Below, in pieces: positions 7,639 through 18,137 of a stretch of 64,000 nucleotides of DNA. Position 1 is the first letter of the stretch; each line of letters begins with the position of its first letter. The DNA is from Paludibacterium sp. B53371 (GTDB lineage Bacteria > Pseudomonadota > Gammaproteobacteria > Burkholderiales > Chromobacteriaceae), in NCBI RefSeq assembly GCF_018802765.1, contig NZ_CP069163.1, positions 2,366,311 through 2,430,310 on the forward strand, read 5' to 3'. The position numbers were made by a program, and so were the translations under genes. The notes beneath the pieces were generated by a model. It saw only the letters and a list, made by a program, of their open reading frames with translations. It had not been told where the DNA came from and searched no databases.

Positions 7639-9249
7639 ATGAAACTGTCCACCAGACTGGCCGTTATCGTCATCGCGGCGATTCTCGGCCTCATCACCAT
7701 TGGCGGCGTGGCGCTGCACACCCTGAACCGAACCATTCTCGACGAGCGTCAGACCAGCCTGTCCCTGGTTCTGCGACTAGCCAGTCATGAGATTGCCACC
7801 TATCAGGCTCTGGAAAAATCCGGCAAGCTGACGCGCGAACAAGCGCAACAGCAAGCCATGAGCGCCATTCGTGGTCTGCGTGAGGCGGACGATTATGTGT
7901 TCATCCGTCGGATGGATGGCTACGTGCTGGTGCATCCGGACGCCCGCAAGGAGGGCAAGATCGATTCTGGCGGCACCTTGCCGGATGGCCGAACCAGTAT
8001 GCAGGGTTATCGTGAGGCTGTTGCCCAGAGCAAGATCGGCTTCGTCAGCACCGTCACCAAACGTCCCAATGGCAATGATCTGGTCCCCAAGCTGGTGGGG
8101 ATCACGCATATTGATGACTGGGACTGGCTGGTCGGCTGTGGCACCTATATCGATGACGTCAACACCATCTTCTGGCAACAGGCAATCAAATTCGTCTGTA
8201 TCGGCCTGGTGGTCATGATGCTGGTGATCGCTGCCGCCGCACTGCTGGCCCGCCAGATCTATCGCCGTCTCGGCGGGGAACCCGACTATGCCGCCGAGGT
8301 GGCCACCGCGATTGCGCGCGGTGACCTGAGCCAGGAAATCCAGGGCTCCCCGGCCAGCGACAGTTTGCTGGGTGCCATCAACGTCATGCAGCACAATCTG
8401 CAGAAAGTGGTCCACGATATTCAACAGGGGGCACGCAAGCTGCACGACACGGCGCAATCGATCTCCGGTCGCATGGCCCAGATCTCCTCGGCCTCGCACG
8501 AATCCTCGACTGCCACCACCGCCACGGCCGCGGCGATCGAACAACTGTCGGTCAGCGTGGATCAGATCTCGGACAGTGCCCGCGAAACCGAAAGCAACTC
8601 GGCTCAGGCCAGCAAGCTGTCCGAACAAGGCGGACAGCTGGTCAATCAGGCCGCGCAGGAAATCCAGCGTGTCGCCAGCCAGGTTGAAGATGCCTCGCGT
8701 ACCATTGCCTCACTGGATGAGCGGGCCGGCACCATCGACACCATTGCCAACGAAATCAAGGACATTGCCGACCAGACCAACCTGCTGGCCTTGAACGCAG
8801 CCATTGAGGCGGCACGGGCCGGTGAACAGGGACGTGGTTTTGCCGTGGTGGCCGATGAGGTGCGTAAGCTGGCCGAACGGGCCGGCAATGCGACCGGAAA
8901 GATCACCGAGATGATCAACGCCATCCAGCAGGACACGCACTCGGTGGTCGGCAGCATGCAGCAGATCAAGCCGCAAGTAGCCCTCGGGGTGGACAAGGCC
9001 TCGCAGGCCGCCGAAGCCCTGCGCCAGATCAGCGAGGGGACGTCGGAAACCCTGCACAAGATTCGCGAAGTGGCACACTCGACCTCGGAGCAAAGCATCG
9101 CCAACAGCAATGTGGCCAGCAATGTCGAGAAGATTGCTCACATGGTGGAAGAGTCGGCCCTGTCTGTTCAGGCCGCGCGTGACAGTGTGCTGGAGCTGGA
9201 AAAGCTGGCTGGTGAATTGAATCAGTCGGTGGCCAGCTTCAAGGTCTGA
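7639..9249 (+). CDS. Methyl-accepting chemotaxis protein with single Cache domain
   Basis: This 536-residue chemoreceptor has an N-terminal transmembrane helix (about residues 7-28), a periplasmic sCache_2-like sensor (about 35-185, with [17 protein letters not shown]), a second helix near residue 195 ([18 protein letters not shown]), a HAMP-like linker, and the signalling domain whose hairpin tip reads [21 protein letters not shown]. No C-terminal CheR-binding pentapeptide is present (it ends SVASFKV). The ATG at 7639 is chosen over an upstream TTG because GGAGA lies eight bases before it. sCache_2 domains often sense small carboxylates; the ligand is unknown. CheV lies about 3 kb downstream on the other strand. 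Confidence 0.92.
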   Translation: MKLSTRLAVIVIAAILGLITIGGVALHTLNRTILDERQTSLSLVLRLASHEIATYQALEKSGKLTREQAQQQAMSAIRGLREADDYVFIRRMDGYVLVHPDARKEGKIDSGGTLPDGRTSMQGYREAVAQSKIGFVSTVTKRPNGNDLVPKLVGITHIDDWDWLVGCGTYIDDVNTIFWQQAIKFVCIGLVVMMLVIAAAALLARQIYRRLGGEPDYAAEVATAIARGDLSQEIQGSPASDSLLGAINVMQHNLQKVVHDIQQGARKLHDTAQSISGRMAQISSASHESSTATTATAAAIEQLSVSVDQISDSARETESNSAQASKLSEQGGQLVNQAAQEIQRVASQVEDASRTIASLDERAGTIDTIANEIKDIADQTNLLALNAAIEAARAGEQGRGFAVVADEVRKLAERAGNATGKITEMINAIQQDTHSVVGSMQQIKPQVALGVDKASQAAEALRQISEGTSETLHKIREVAHSTSEQSIANSNVASNVEKIAHMVEESALSVQAARDSVLELEKLAGELNQSVASFKV

Positions 9250-9267
9250 GTCATTCTGATGGACGGC

Positions 9268-9298
9268 CAAAGACCCCGGACGGGTTCCGGGGTCTTTG
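9268..9298 (+). terminator. Terminator-like hairpin after chemoreceptor gene
   Basis: A perfect 13-bp inverted repeat (CAAAGACCCCGGA and its complement) with a five-base loop lies 19 bases after the stop codon. No long T run follows it. Confidence 0.65.
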
Positions 9299-9360
9299 AC
9301 CACTACTACCTGCCAGTCCGGCACGGTGCCGTGGGAGCGGACGGCGCGGACTGACGGGTT

Positions 9361-10686
9361 TTAATCAGCCTGTGGCTGCGGGATGACCTTGGCCACGTCT
9401 TCTTCGGCCGACTCGGCCTTGTCAGAGCGGACCGACAGCAGGAACAGCGCCAGGGCAACGATCAAGGTCAAGGCCAGTTGACCCTGCGTCCCGCCGGCAA
9501 TGGCGACAAAGCAGAACAGCATGCCGAGGATCGCGGCGGCAGTCAGCAAGGCACCCTTCTTTTCCTGACGCTTCAGCAGATACAGGATCGAGTAGAAGTA
9601 CGGGAACAGGACAAACAGCGAAGCCAGTACAGCCGTGGTACCGAAAATCGAGACCAGGTTCTGCTTCATGATGATGGCGACGATCATGGCCGCGGTCATG
9701 ATGGCAGCTTCAATGATGATGCCCTTGGCCGGCACACCACGAGCGTTGGTTTCAGCAAAGATTTTCGGCAGCGTGCCATCCTTGCCCGCGCGGGCGGCGG
9801 CTTCGGCCACGATGAAGATCCAGGAGCACAGCGAGGCAAAGCACAGCACCGACTCGGCAGCGGCCACCAACGGGCCCAGCTTCGGCGAGAACAGCGTGCT
9901 GACGGCCAGCACCCACGGTGCAGGCGTATTGGCCAGTTCCTTCATGGTGAACAGACCACCAACGACCGTGCACGACAGGAAGTAAGCCAGACATACCAGA
10001 CCAACACCCAGCATGGTGGCCAGCGGAACGGTACGGGTCGGGTTCTTCACCAGGCCACTGTTGACGCTGGCGGTTTCAACACCGAGGAAGCTCCACAGGC
10101 AGACCAGAATGCCGGAGAAGATGGCCGACATGGAGCTGGTACCGGAGACATTCCAGTTCTGCGAGAACAGGGTCGGGCTGAAATCGACCCAGCCATAGGA
10201 GCCGACCGAGACAATCTGCAGCGCAATCATCACGACACCCAGCGTCGCCAGACGGGCCACCCAGCCAATCCCCATCATGGCGATAAAGGCCAGTATCCAG
10301 GTTTCGACAATAATGGCGATCGAGGAGACCAGCGGATCCTGCAGCACCGGGAACAGCATGCTGAAATAGGCGATCGAGGTGGCTGCGACGGCGAGGTTAC
10401 CGGTCAGGTTGGCCAGAACGTAGAAAATCTGCGTCTGACGCCCAAGCACCGGCGAAACCTTGGAGGCATAGGCCACGACACCACCTTCGGCCGGATCGAC
10501 AATCGCCAGCCGGGAAAACACCAGTGCCAGAGAAACAGCCCCCACGATGGCAATCAGCCAGCTGACCATCCCAATGGTGCCGATCGATGCCATATAGGCC
10601 GGAACCATGGAAATACCCGAGCCCAGCATATTTGCCATGACCAGAAACGTAGCTAGACCTACGCCAATTTTATATTCGGACTTCAT
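9361..10686 (-). CDS. Basic amino acid/polyamine antiporter, CadB/AdiC/PotE-like (APC family)
   Basis: This 441-residue protein with about 12 transmembrane helices starts MKSEYKIGVGLATF and carries the APC-family glycine motif MLGSGISMVPA in helix 1. It also has LCLWSFLGVETASV-like residues in helix 6 and the RTVPLATMLGVG segment shared with CadB and AdiC. Family members exchange an external amino acid for its decarboxylation product. No decarboxylase gene lies nearby, so the substrate pair is open. The ATG at 10686 is preferred over an upstream in-frame start because GGGGGT precedes it and the family starts there. The gene stands alone on the minus strand. Confidence 0.85.
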   Translation of the reverse strand: MKSEYKIGVGLATFLVMANMLGSGISMVPAYMASIGTIGMVSWLIAIVGAVSLALVFSRLAIVDPAEGGVVAYASKVSPVLGRQTQIFYVLANLTGNLAVAATSIAYFSMLFPVLQDPLVSSIAIIVETWILAFIAMMGIGWVARLATLGVVMIALQIVSVGSYGWVDFSPTLFSQNWNVSGTSSMSAIFSGILVCLWSFLGVETASVNSGLVKNPTRTVPLATMLGVGLVCLAYFLSCTVVGGLFTMKELANTPAPWVLAVSTLFSPKLGPLVAAAESVLCFASLCSWIFIVAEAAARAGKDGTLPKIFAETNARGVPAKGIIIEAAIMTAAMIVAIIMKQNLVSIFGTTAVLASLFVLFPYFYSILYLLKRQEKKGALLTAAAILGMLFCFVAIAGGTQGQLALTLIVALALFLLSVRSDKAESAEEDVAKVIPQPQAD

Positions 10687-11239
10687 TATTACCCCCAGTG
10701 CCAGGTTGATATTGCCAACAACGCTGCATGGCATGGTCTGTCATCGCACAAAGCAAAAAGAATGGATTGGCAAAATGACAGCTGCCAAGGAGAAACCATT
10801 AAAGGCTGACTGACCGGATTCCCTTACGGAAAACGGACAGGTTGGAATGGTCCGGTGCCTGACTCAAAACATGCAGCACCAACCAGATCGGGGGTAGTAA
10901 AACAAGCGAGGCTGTTTTCGAATCACCAACTTCCTCGAGTCAAAGCCTATCTCAGCAATGACATATTTTCAAGACATTAAATAACTCTAATGCATATGTT
11001 TGACTTAAAGCAAAGGGGGTAATTCTGCCTGAATGCTAATAAAACCCGGCCTGAACAGCTGAATGAGCGAACCGTGATATCGCACAGAAGGACGCTGAAT
11101 CAAGGGGATACCTCGCCCAGCCGGCGCATCAGACCGATCCTGGGCCGATGATGAAGCATGGGGAACAACAGGCACAGACAACGGTCAGATTCGGGTTACT
11201 CCGAACAAGCCCGCCGCACGCGACAGGAGCGCAATCCGC
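10687..11239. other. 553-bp intergenic region
   Basis: This stretch lies between divergent genes. The part from about 10960 to 11040 is AT-rich and probably contains the promoter of the antiporter, but no clear consensus pair could be assigned. An AGGAG ribosome site precedes the next gene at about 11225. No convincing small gene or repeat is visible. Confidence 0.4.
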
Positions 11240-11833
11240 ATGACCACGACCACCCCTTACGATACCCATCGCCTCTATCTGACGCTGCGAAAAACCGGTG
11301 TGGATGATGCGACCGCGAGCCGGGTGCTCAGACTGGTGGCAATGGTGACAGGCGCGATCCGCCAGGAGGCGGAAAACCGCTACGTCAGCCGCCCGGAGGC
11401 AGAGGCAGAGCGCAGCGCCATCGTACTGGCCATGGCAGATCTGCGCCGCGATCTGACGGCCGAGACCCAGAGCCTGCGCAGCGAACTCACCACTGAAACG
11501 CAGAACCTGCGCTGCGAACTGGCCGCCCAGGCCCAGAGCCTGCGCAGCGAGCTGGCCGCCGAGGCCCGGAGTCTTCGCAGCGAGCTGGCCAGCGAAGCCC
11601 AAAGCCTGCGCAGCGAGCTGGCCAGCGAAGCCCAAAGCCTGCGCAGCGAGCTGGCTGCCGAAACGCAGGGGCTGCGCTGTGAAATACATGATTTGCGAAC
11701 CGAGATGCACGGGCTGCACAGCAACATGCACGCCACCATCAACCGCATGACCTTTGCCATCATTGGCGCCATGATCGCCATCGTTACCATCATGCCGGTG
11801 CTGGCACGGCAACTCGGGCTGGACGGAAGCTAG
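11240..11833 (+). CDS. DUF1640-like coiled-coil protein with 11-residue repeats and C-terminal membrane anchor
   Basis: This 197-residue protein opens with PYDTHRLYLTLRKTGV, typical of the DUF1640/CCDC90-like family whose mitochondrial members are coiled-coil membrane proteins. From about residue 68 it has seven to eight tandem 11-residue units of the form LRSELAAEAQS (hendecads), predicted to give a long right-handed-leaning coiled coil. A hydrophobic C-terminal helix follows (FAIIGAMIAIVTIMPVLA). The DNA repeats with a 33-bp period at 11441-11704. An AGGAG site 12 bases upstream supports the start. The function of bacterial members is not established. It is convergent with cheV. Confidence 0.75.
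   Translation: MTTTTPYDTHRLYLTLRKTGVDDATASRVLRLVAMVTGAIRQEAENRYVSRPEAEAERSAIVLAMADLRRDLTAETQSLRSELTTETQNLRCELAAQAQSLRSELAAEARSLRSELASEAQSLRSELASEAQSLRSELAAETQGLRCEIHDLRTEMHGLHSNMHATINRMTFAIIGAMIAIVTIMPVLARQLGLDGS
11441..11704 (+). repeat. 33-bp tandem repeat encoding hendecads
   Basis: Eight 33-bp units lie in frame. The units starting at 11573 and 11606 are almost identical in DNA (LRSELASEAQS twice), while the outer units are diverged. This suggests recent expansion in the centre of the array. Confidence 0.85.
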
Positions 11834-11848
11834 CCCCCCCTCCTCTGC

Positions 11849-12787
11849 TCAGCGCTGCAGAAAGGGCACCAGCGTCTCTGCCAGCACGACAGCGTCAAAT
11901 TTCGAGACATAGGCATCCACGCCGGCATTGGCACCCATTGCCTTGCTGGCACTGGAAGACAGTGAGGAGTGCATGATGACCGGAATGCCATGGAAGCGCT
12001 TGTCCGACTTGACCTTGCGGGTCAGGGTATAACCGTCCATCTCCGGCATTTCCGCATCGACCAGAATGACCTTCAGATGATCGTGCAGGGTTTCGCCGTC
12101 GTCGAAACGGTGCCCGGCGAGCAGGTTGAGCCGCTCCCAGGCTTCGCGTCCATTATTGGCCTGCTGGAAGCGCACGCCCATTTTCTCCAGAACCGTGGTG
12201 ATCTCCTTGCGGGCAATCACCGAGTCGTCACAGAAGAAGACATACTGATCCGGGGCAAGCGCAACTCTCGGCACATCCGGGATCACCGCCTCGCCGGTCA
12301 CGCGCGTCAGAATCTGCTCGACATCCAGAATGGAGACCAGACTGCCGTCGTCCATTTCGGTCACGGCAGTAATCAGACCGGATTGCTCTGCCCCGGCACC
12401 GACCAGCATGATGCGATCGGGCGAGCGGATTTTCTCCCAGTCGACCCGGATGATGCGATCCACGGCATCCACCAGAAAGGCGTAGGAGCCGCGATTGAAC
12501 TCGGTCACGATCATGGTGGGGTATTCCCGGTCTGCCGGGCCATGGATGAAATCAGCCAGCTTCAGCACCGGGATGATATGCCCACGCATCGACAGCACCC
12601 CGACCACCCCTTCCGGCATGTTCGGCGTCTTGGTAATGGCTGGTGCCTGAGCCACCTCACGGACCTTGAACACATTGATGCCGAAGATTTCCCGCGTTCC
12701 GAGTGAAAACAGCAGGATTTCCATGCCGCCGGCACTTTCACGTTGCCCGCCGGCAGGAGAAAACAGGGACACCTCTTTAGCATGCAT
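11849..12787 (-). CDS. cheV: Chemotaxis coupling protein CheV
   Basis: This 312-residue protein has an N-terminal CheW domain (about residues 22-165, with FGINVFKVREV and VVGVLSMRGHIIPVLKL) and a C-terminal receiver domain (about 178-312). The receiver carries the acidic pair in FFCDDSV, the phosphoacceptor Asp in ILVDAEMPEMDGY, and the distal Lys in YVSKFDAV. CheV couples chemoreceptors to CheA and is tuned by phosphorylation. A GAGGTG ribosome site lies eight bases before the ATG. It is monocistronic, with the tRNA-Ser gene and its terminator upstream, and it lies in the same neighbourhood as the MCP gene. Confidence 0.92.
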   Translation of the reverse strand: MHAKEVSLFSPAGGQRESAGGMEILLFSLGTREIFGINVFKVREVAQAPAITKTPNMPEGVVGVLSMRGHIIPVLKLADFIHGPADREYPTMIVTEFNRGSYAFLVDAVDRIIRVDWEKIRSPDRIMLVGAGAEQSGLITAVTEMDDGSLVSILDVEQILTRVTGEAVIPDVPRVALAPDQYVFFCDDSVIARKEITTVLEKMGVRFQQANNGREAWERLNLLAGHRFDDGETLHDHLKVILVDAEMPEMDGYTLTRKVKSDKRFHGIPVIMHSSLSSSASKAMGANAGVDAYVSKFDAVVLAETLVPFLQR

Positions 12788-12889
12788 GGAAACACCTCGA
12801 CAGGGTTAAGGCCCGCACAATCAAAAGATTCGTCAGCGCAATCTGACAGGCGCTGGCTCACATGGCAATCTGCCGTGCACCAGAAAGAC

Positions 12890-12940
12890 AAAAAGCCCGA
12901 CTTCGCCAACCATTTTATCTGGTGTTGAAATCGGGCTTTT
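12890..12940 (-). terminator. Rho-independent terminator of the tRNA-Ser transcript
   Basis: The inverted repeat AAAAGCCCGA / TCGGGCTTTTT encloses a long loop. On the minus strand it follows the tRNA by nine bases and ends in a T run. Confidence 0.7.
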
Positions 12941-12948
12941 CAGAATGC

Positions 12949-13039
12949 TGGCGGAGAGAGGGGGATTCGAACCCCCGTCAGGGTATTACCCTGAACACGC
13001 TTTCCAGGCGTGCGACTTAAACCACTCATCCATCTCTCC
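12949..13039 (-). tRNA. tRNA-Ser (anticodon GGA)
   Basis: This 91-nt tRNA includes an encoded CCA end. The acceptor stem GGAGAGA pairs with TCTCTCC, the anticodon loop reads CTGGAAA (GGA), and a long variable arm CAGGGTAATACCCTG marks the serine class. The T loop is GGTTCGAATCC. Confidence 0.96.
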
Positions 13040-13048
13040 GGATTGTCG

Positions 13049-13076
13049 CCTCTGAGCGAGTTTTCGACCTCAGAGG
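13049..13076 (-). other. 5' leader hairpin of the tRNA-Ser transcript
   Basis: An 8-bp perfect stem CCTCTGAG / CTCAGAGG with an inner CGA/TCG pair starts almost exactly at the predicted transcription start and ends nine bases before the mature tRNA. Confidence 0.5.
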
Positions 13077-13082
13077 CTGCGC

Positions 13083-13111
13083 AGTATAAAAGCCCGGCCG
13101 GGTTTTGGCAA
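13083..13111 (-). promoter_or_regulatory. Sigma-70 promoter of tRNA-Ser
   Basis: On the minus strand a TTGCCA -35 box (13106-13111) and a TATACT -10 box (13083-13088) are separated by 17 bp. The predicted start is near 13076. Confidence 0.75.
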
Positions 13112-13229
13112 GCCTTTTGCTGAGGAATTCTCCTACGCCTTCAGGCGCCGTCTGCTCAGGCTCGGCCAAGACCTCAGCGACATCTTCGGGTAGAATCAAT
13201 GCATCTGCCTATTGTTCAAGTTACCAACA

Positions 13230-14822
13230 ATGCGTATAGCCCTTGCTCAGTTCAACCCGGTGGTCGGCGACATTGCCGGCAATACCGACAAGATTCTCGC
13301 CCTGGCCGAGCAGGCCATTGCCCAGGGGGCGGAGGTGCTGGTCACACCAGAGCTGGCGCTGACCGGCTACAGCCCGGAAGATCTGCTGCTGCGCGATCAT
13401 TTTTACCGCGAATGCAGCAAGGGCCTGGGCCGTCTGATGGATCTGGATGGGATCACCCTGGTTGTCGGTCACCCCTTCAAACAGGGCAATGAGCGCTTCA
13501 ATGCCGCCACCGTGCTGCGCGACGGCAACCGGCTTGGCACCTACTGCAAGATGATGCTGCCGAACGAAGAAGTATTCGACGAGTGCCGTTACTTCACCCC
13601 CGGCGCCGCGCCGCTGGTCTTCGAACAGAACGGTGTCAAAGTGGGCGTGGTGATCTGTGAGGATATCTGGCAGGTCGAACCGGCCGCCGCGGCGGCAGAA
13701 GAAGGGGCAGAGGTTCTGGTGGTCCTGAATGCCTCCCCCTTCCATCGCAACAAGGTCGAAACCCGCCACGAGGTGGTGCGTTACCGCTGCGAAGAGACCG
13801 GCCTGCCGATTGCCTATGTGAACCTGGTTGGTGGTCAGGATGAACTGGTGTTTGACGGTGCTTCGTTTGCCCTGGACAAGTCAGGTCAGGTGGTGGCGCA
13901 GGCCGGCACCTGCCGCGATGAGCTGCTGCTGCTGGACATGGTCGATGGCGACTTCCGCCAGGGCAGCATGGCGCCCCTGCCGGACACACTGGAAAGCACC
14001 TACCAGGCACTGGTGCTCGGGGTGCGCGACTATATCGGCAAGAACGGCTTTCCGGGCGTCTTGCTTGGCCTGTCCGGCGGGATCGACTCGGCGCTGACCA
14101 TGGCCATCGCCTGCGACGCCCTGGGCGCCGACAAGGTTCACGCAGTCATGATGCCCTCGCGCTATACCGCCGACATCAGCGTGAATGACTCCCGCCAGAT
14201 GGTGCAGACCCTCGGCGTGAAATACGACGAGATCGAAATCTGGCCGATGTACGAACGGTTCATCGACGGCCTGGCCCCCGCCTTTGCCGGCCTGAAGGAA
14301 GACACGACCGAGGAGAACCTGCAGGCCCGTATCCGCGGGACCTTGCTGATGGCGCTCTCCAACAAGACCGGCAAGCTGGTGCTGACGACCGGCAACAAAT
14401 CGGAAATGACCACCGGCTACTGCACGCTGTACGGCGACATGGCCGGCGGCTTTGCCGTGCTGAAGGATGTAGCCAAAACCCTGGTCTACCAATTGGCCAA
14501 CTGGCGCAACCGTGATGGCGAGGTGATTCCGCAGCGCATCATCACCCGCCCGCCTTCCGCCGAACTGCGCCCGGATCAGACCGATCAGGACAGCCTGCCG
14601 CCTTACGATGTGCTGGACGCCATCATGGCGCGCTATATGGAAGACAATCAGTCGGCCGCCGAGATCATTGCCGCCGGCTTTGAGCGGGCCGATGTCGAGC
14701 GGGTGGTACGCCTGCTGAAAATCAATGAATACAAGCGGCGCCAGGCGCCGGTCGGACCGCGCATCACGCATCGCGGCTTCGGCAAGGACTGGCGCTATCC
14801 GATCACTAACCGCTTCAGCTGA
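13230..14822 (+). CDS. nadE: Glutamine-dependent NAD+ synthetase
   Basis: This 530-residue, two-domain enzyme has an N-terminal nitrilase-type glutaminase with catalytic Glu41 (ELALTGYSPED), Lys107 (YCKMMLP) and Cys143 (VICEDIW). The C-terminal NAD synthetase has the P-loop LSGGIDSAL at about residues 281-289. It converts deamido-NAD to NAD+ using ammonia released from glutamine. The start at MRIALAQFNP is chosen because the family begins there; a TTG six codons upstream is possible. The gene is followed six bases later by lolA, so the two may be co-transcribed. Length and motifs are typical. Confidence 0.95.
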   Translation: MRIALAQFNPVVGDIAGNTDKILALAEQAIAQGAEVLVTPELALTGYSPEDLLLRDHFYRECSKGLGRLMDLDGITLVVGHPFKQGNERFNAATVLRDGNRLGTYCKMMLPNEEVFDECRYFTPGAAPLVFEQNGVKVGVVICEDIWQVEPAAAAAEEGAEVLVVLNASPFHRNKVETRHEVVRYRCEETGLPIAYVNLVGGQDELVFDGASFALDKSGQVVAQAGTCRDELLLLDMVDGDFRQGSMAPLPDTLESTYQALVLGVRDYIGKNGFPGVLLGLSGGIDSALTMAIACDALGADKVHAVMMPSRYTADISVNDSRQMVQTLGVKYDEIEIWPMYERFIDGLAPAFAGLKEDTTEENLQARIRGTLLMALSNKTGKLVLTTGNKSEMTTGYCTLYGDMAGGFAVLKDVAKTLVYQLANWRNRDGEVIPQRIITRPPSAELRPDQTDQDSLPPYDVLDAIMARYMEDNQSAAEIIAAGFERADVERVVRLLKINEYKRRQAPVGPRITHRGFGKDWRYPITNRFS

Positions 14823-14828
14823 GTTCCC

Positions 14829-15437
14829 ATGAAAAAATTCCTACTTGCCGCCAGCCTGCTGGCGCTGGCCGGCAGCCTGCAGGCTGCGGCAATTCCTCAG
14901 CTCAAGGCCTTCATTGCCAGTACCTCGACCCTCACGGCCGACTTCCAGCAGGTCATCAGCAGCAAGGGCAAGCGCAACGAGGCCAGCGGCACCCTGTCGA
15001 TCGCCCGCCCGGGCAAGTTCCTCTGGGTGTACACCAAGCCCTACGACCAGATTATCGACGGCGATGGCAAACGGCTGTGGATCTACGACAAGGAGCTGGC
15101 ACAGGTCACCACCCGGCCGCTGAATGCCGCACTGGGCTCCAGCCCGGCGGCCCTGCTGGCCGGCAGCAATGCCATCGAGCGCGACTACAAGCTGAAGGAA
15201 TCCGGCAGCGACAAGGGACTGGAGTGGCTGACCGCCACGCCGAAGAAGGATGAAAACACCTTCCGCGCGATCCGCATGGGCTTCAGCAACAATGTCCTGC
15301 AGGTCATGGAGCTGTCGGATACCTTTGGCAACCTGACCCACATCAGCTTCAGCAATATGAAGAAGAATCCGGACCTGCCGGCCAACCTGTTCCACTTCAC
15401 CCCGCCCAAGGGCGTGGATGTCATCAGTGATCAGTAA
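14829..15437 (+). CDS. lolA: Outer-membrane lipoprotein carrier protein LolA
   Basis: This 202-residue periplasmic protein has a clear signal peptide (MKKFLLAASLLALAGSLQA, cleavage near residue 19). The mature part has the LolA features TLTADFQQVI, SGTLSIARPGKFLWVY and YDQIIDGDGKRLWIYD. It shuttles lipoproteins from LolCDE to LolB. The gene order lolA-rarA-serS, with gaps of two bases each, is conserved in many proteobacteria and supports the call. Confidence 0.95.
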   Translation: MKKFLLAASLLALAGSLQAAAIPQLKAFIASTSTLTADFQQVISSKGKRNEASGTLSIARPGKFLWVYTKPYDQIIDGDGKRLWIYDKELAQVTTRPLNAALGSSPAALLAGSNAIERDYKLKESGSDKGLEWLTATPKKDENTFRAIRMGFSNNVLQVMELSDTFGNLTHISFSNMKKNPDLPANLFHFTPPKGVDVISDQ

Positions 15438-15439
15438 CC

Positions 15440-18045
<2,606 letters not shown>

Positions 18046-18063
18046 TACCCGGCAGACAGTCAT

Positions 18064-18092
18064 AAAAAAAACCGCCTCAGGGCGGTTTTTTT
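18064..18092. terminator. Bidirectional rho-independent terminator after serS
   Basis: The stem AACCGCC / GGCGGTT has a four-base loop, with an A run on one side and a T run on the other, so it can act for serS and for the convergent regulator gene. Confidence 0.9.
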
Positions 18093-18137
18093 TATCGTGA
18101 GGCAGCCACCCGGCACAAGGCTCGGGCAACCTGCCGG

